Source of the DNA: Bacillota bacterium | Lineage (GTDB): Bacteria; Bacillota; Clostridia; Acetivibrionales; DTU013 | Assembly: GCA_023399355.1 (NCBI GenBank) | Contig: JAEWQC010000349.1 | Location: 7,867-71,866 of the forward strand | Length of the DNA stretch: 64,000 nucleotides | Direction of reading: 5' to 3' | Shown here: positions 62,203-64,000 of the stretch, piece by piece | How positions within the stretch are numbered: the stretch's first letter is position 1 | How the letters are laid out: each line of letters opens with the position of its first letter | Notes under the pieces: model-generated | The model's input: the letters and a program-made list of their open reading frames with translations, nothing else | Database searches by the model: none | What the model was told of the DNA's origin: nothing | Made by a program: the position numbers and the translations under genes

Positions 62203-63426
62203 ATGAAAGGTCGTTTTTTCTTGTTGCCATCGCCACATTTTTTTGTCCGAAAATATATGAAGCATGGGTCTTTCCCTGTTGGAATTTTTCTAATTTACAT
62301 GCTTTTCTTTGGAGGAAATGCTATTTATAGCACTTACCTGAACTTGTATATGGCAAGTATCGGGTTTTCCCAATCTCAGATCGGGATCACGGTTTCAGTA
62401 TCTACTTTCTTTGTATTGCTGGCACAGATGTTTTGGGGATTCGCCAGCGATAGGGCAAAGCTTAAAAACACGATTATACACTTCCTTTTTATAAGCTCTG
62501 CTGTTATCATCCTTTTGTTTTATATTTCAAAAGCATACTGGTTCGTGTTTGCTATCATCGCATTATTTGCGTCATTTTATACCGGGGTGTCTCCTTTGAT
62601 GGATAGTGTTGTGCTTGAAATTTCAAGGGACAAAACCTGGAATTACGGCCAAATAAGGACTGGTGGAACAATTGGTTACTGTATTACAGTCCTTTTCATT
62701 GGTCTTGTCATCAATGGGAAATATGCCAGTATCTTTTTAATGTCGTCCAGTGCCATGTTAATCTGCTTTTTCCTTTCCTTACACATGCCGCACGTACAAG
62801 GATACGGTATGAGCAGGAAGAAGACCCCTTTTCGTGTTCTTTTTAAAAATAAGCAACTTATGGCGCTGTTCGCTTTCTATCTGGCCTTTTCTATGGGGCT
62901 TAGCTTTTTTTACAGCTTCTACTCCATTTATTTTGTTTCTATCGGTGGAACAAGCAGCCTGGTCGGAGTGATGATGTTCTTCTGCGCTATCACGGAGATC
63001 CCTTGTCTAGTGCTGGCAGACCGTGTTGTTAAGCGCTTTGGCGTAGAAAAGGTGTTGATTGTATCCGGTATTGTTACAAGTATACGTTGGTTATTACTGT
63101 TCGTGTTAAGGGACCCTGTGCTGATTATTGTGGCAAATCTGCTTCATGGGCCAGGTTATATCGGATTTTCCTATTGTATAGTAACATACATCGGTGAACA
63201 TGTACCCGAAGACTTGCGAGCGACCAGCCAAAGCTTTAACGTCCTTGTAGGAAATGTGTTTTCCCGCATGGTTTTTGGGTATATCGGCGGACTTGCCAGT
63301 GAGATGTTGGGGGCAAATAATATCATGCTGGCGGCATGTACAACAATGGTGTCGGCAACGACCCTCTTTGCGTTCTGGTCGCTTCGCCATCACAGGATTA
63401 AGGAAGATTCTGACTGTAAAGTGTGA
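62203..63426 (+). CDS. MFS transporter
   Basis: A 407-residue membrane protein with about twelve helices. It resembles the MFS_1-like group that includes sugar or aromatic-acid symporters (FGGNAIYSTYLNLYMASIGFS, then FASDRAKLKNTI between helices 2 and 3). The start is uncertain: ATG at 62203 or 62257, neither with a good ribosome site. The frame opens earlier, but that part lies in the dispersed repeat. It probably imports the oligosaccharide released or used by the GH3 enzyme (inference). Confidence 0.8.
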   Translation: MKGRFFLLPSPHFFVRKYMKHGSFPVGIFLIYMLFFGGNAIYSTYLNLYMASIGFSQSQIGITVSVSTFFVLLAQMFWGFASDRAKLKNTIIHFLFISSAVIILLFYISKAYWFVFAIIALFASFYTGVSPLMDSVVLEISRDKTWNYGQIRTGGTIGYCITVLFIGLVINGKYASIFLMSSSAMLICFFLSLHMPHVQGYGMSRKKTPFRVLFKNKQLMALFAFYLAFSMGLSFFYSFYSIYFVSIGGTSSLVGVMMFFCAITEIPCLVLADRVVKRFGVEKVLIVSGIVTSIRWLLLFVLRDPVLIIVANLLHGPGYIGFSYCIVTYIGEHVPEDLRATSQSFNVLVGNVFSRMVFGYIGGLASEMLGANNIMLAACTTMVSATTLFAFWSLRHHRIKEDSDCKV

Positions 63427-63813
63427 AATAGGCGCACAAAACAGACACGAAATCAGGCTGGAGATTTTTGATGCAATTTGCTGTGACAAGGAGGATAGAA
63501 TCTCATACTTTTTGCATGATTTTTTTCTGTCATACATTAAAATCTGCACCAGGACTCACAAAGTAATTGCGAAAAATATGTTTTTTTAAAAAAGCTTATA
63601 ATTTATCAATCTCGACAAGGCAAATCCTGTTTAATAAAATAATATGGATGCATGTTTATATTATGCAACAAGTCTCTGTATCAGCGGCATCCAATATAAT
63701 CACGAAATGCATCAGCCTGAGAGTGGACGGTTTTGAGTCGATGAAGATACTGTATGCCATTTATGCATCCGCCTAATCGGAGAATGAGGTAATCATATGC
63801 CAGGAGATATGTT
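63427..63813. other. Intergenic 387 bp, no feature recognised
   Basis: AT-rich, with only short open frames on each strand and no strong hairpin or ribosome-site-led ORF until the partial gene at 63814. Confidence 0.4.
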
Positions 63814-64000
63814 TTGAAGAATAAAATTGGAATAATGGTGGATTCCTTCAAGCTTGGACTGCATGAAGGCATCCGTAAAGCGGGGGAATTATCGGTAAAG
63901 GGCCTGCAGATTTATGCCGTCAGCGGTGAGATGGATCCTGAACGGCTTGATAAGCTGCAAAGGAAGGCGCTGCTTAGGGAGATTCGGTCCAACGGGCTGA
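63814..64000 (+). CDS. Sugar phosphate isomerase/epimerase, 5' part
   Basis: A gene cut by the window end. TTG follows AGGAG by 7 nt. The first 62 residues (KIGIMVDSFKLGLHEGIRKA, then LQIYAVSGEMDP) match the start of TIM-barrel sugar isomerases/epimerases of the xylose-isomerase-like family. It is in the same direction as the GH3 and MFS genes and may complete a sugar-use cluster. Confidence 0.8.
   Translation, partial: MKNKIGIMVDSFKLGLHEGIRKAGELSVKGLQIYAVSGEMDPERLDKLQRKALLREIRSNGL

Noticed and set aside
1..64000. tRNA, rRNA, CRISPR arrays, prophage
   Set aside because: No cloverleaf with TTCGA loop, no rRNA-like stretch, no regularly spaced direct repeats with unique spacers, and no phage structural genes were seen. 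The short arrays present have no spacers.

Overview
The window looks like chromosomal DNA of an anaerobic, moderate-GC member of the Clostridia. Signs of this are the strong GGAGG ribosome sites with many TTG starts, sigma-A promoters with 17-bp spacers, feoAB behind Fur boxes, alanine dehydrogenase with an Lrp regulator, ccdA/tlpA without cytochrome genes, corrinoid-type methyltransferases and glycosidases of families 3 and 95. No rRNA, tRNA, CRISPR array, phage or intact insertion sequence was seen. Species cannot be fixed from the sequence alone.

Layout. 0-11 kb is an unusual methyl/sulfur-flavoured block: three tandem near-identical MtaA-like (URO-D fold) zinc methyltransferases, O-acetylhomoserine sulfhydrylase (MetY), a DUF1638 protein, a fourth URO-D protein, an HD hydrolase, a solitary NifH-like ATPase and a PLP decarboxylase. 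Three of these transcription units, and weakly a fourth, begin with the same short leader (a hairpin with a purine loop followed by an intrinsic terminator). This looks like a shared attenuator or riboswitch that I do not recognise, and it is the best candidate for an undescribed system here. 11-18 kb: CYTH protein, tiny membrane peptide, MBL hydrolase, DEAD helicase, a decayed DUF4143 ATPase, Fur-controlled feoAB. 18-27 kb: ald/lrp, GH95 glycosidase, EamA exporter, DUF3810 protein, cell-wall amidase, a Phd-Uma2 fusion. 27-37.6 kb: a membrane protein plus VWA/solute-binding pair, a metal and copper block (DUF2318, HMA-SafE-cupredoxin fusion, CopA, CopZ) and a two-component system. 37.8-45.6 kb: LysM-G5-M23 peptidase, TlpA/CcdA, DUF134 and an Mrp-NifX fusion, a highly structured non-coding element, a secreted Fn3 protein and a PatB-type C-S lyase. 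45.9-50.1 kb: a TPP-riboswitch thiamine salvage operon (cytX-thiM-thiE-HAD-thiD). 50.3-58.2 kb: a phosphonate-type cluster with Pho-box-like promoters but no C-P lyase core. 58.2-64 kb: AraC regulator, domain-permuted GH3, MFS transporter and the start of a sugar isomerase.

A two-hairpin repeat of about 100-140 bp recurs at least seven times between genes, usually within a few bases of a stop codon. Two micro-satellite tracts, with 11-bp and 7-bp units, also lie between genes.

Working picture: the first block probably moves methyl groups between a corrinoid protein and a thiol, and MetY could assimilate methanethiol or sulfide. The phn block probably scavenges phosphorus esters under phosphate limitation. 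The copper and envelope genes form stress and cell-surface modules. All links between genes are inferred from position and shared regulatory motifs.
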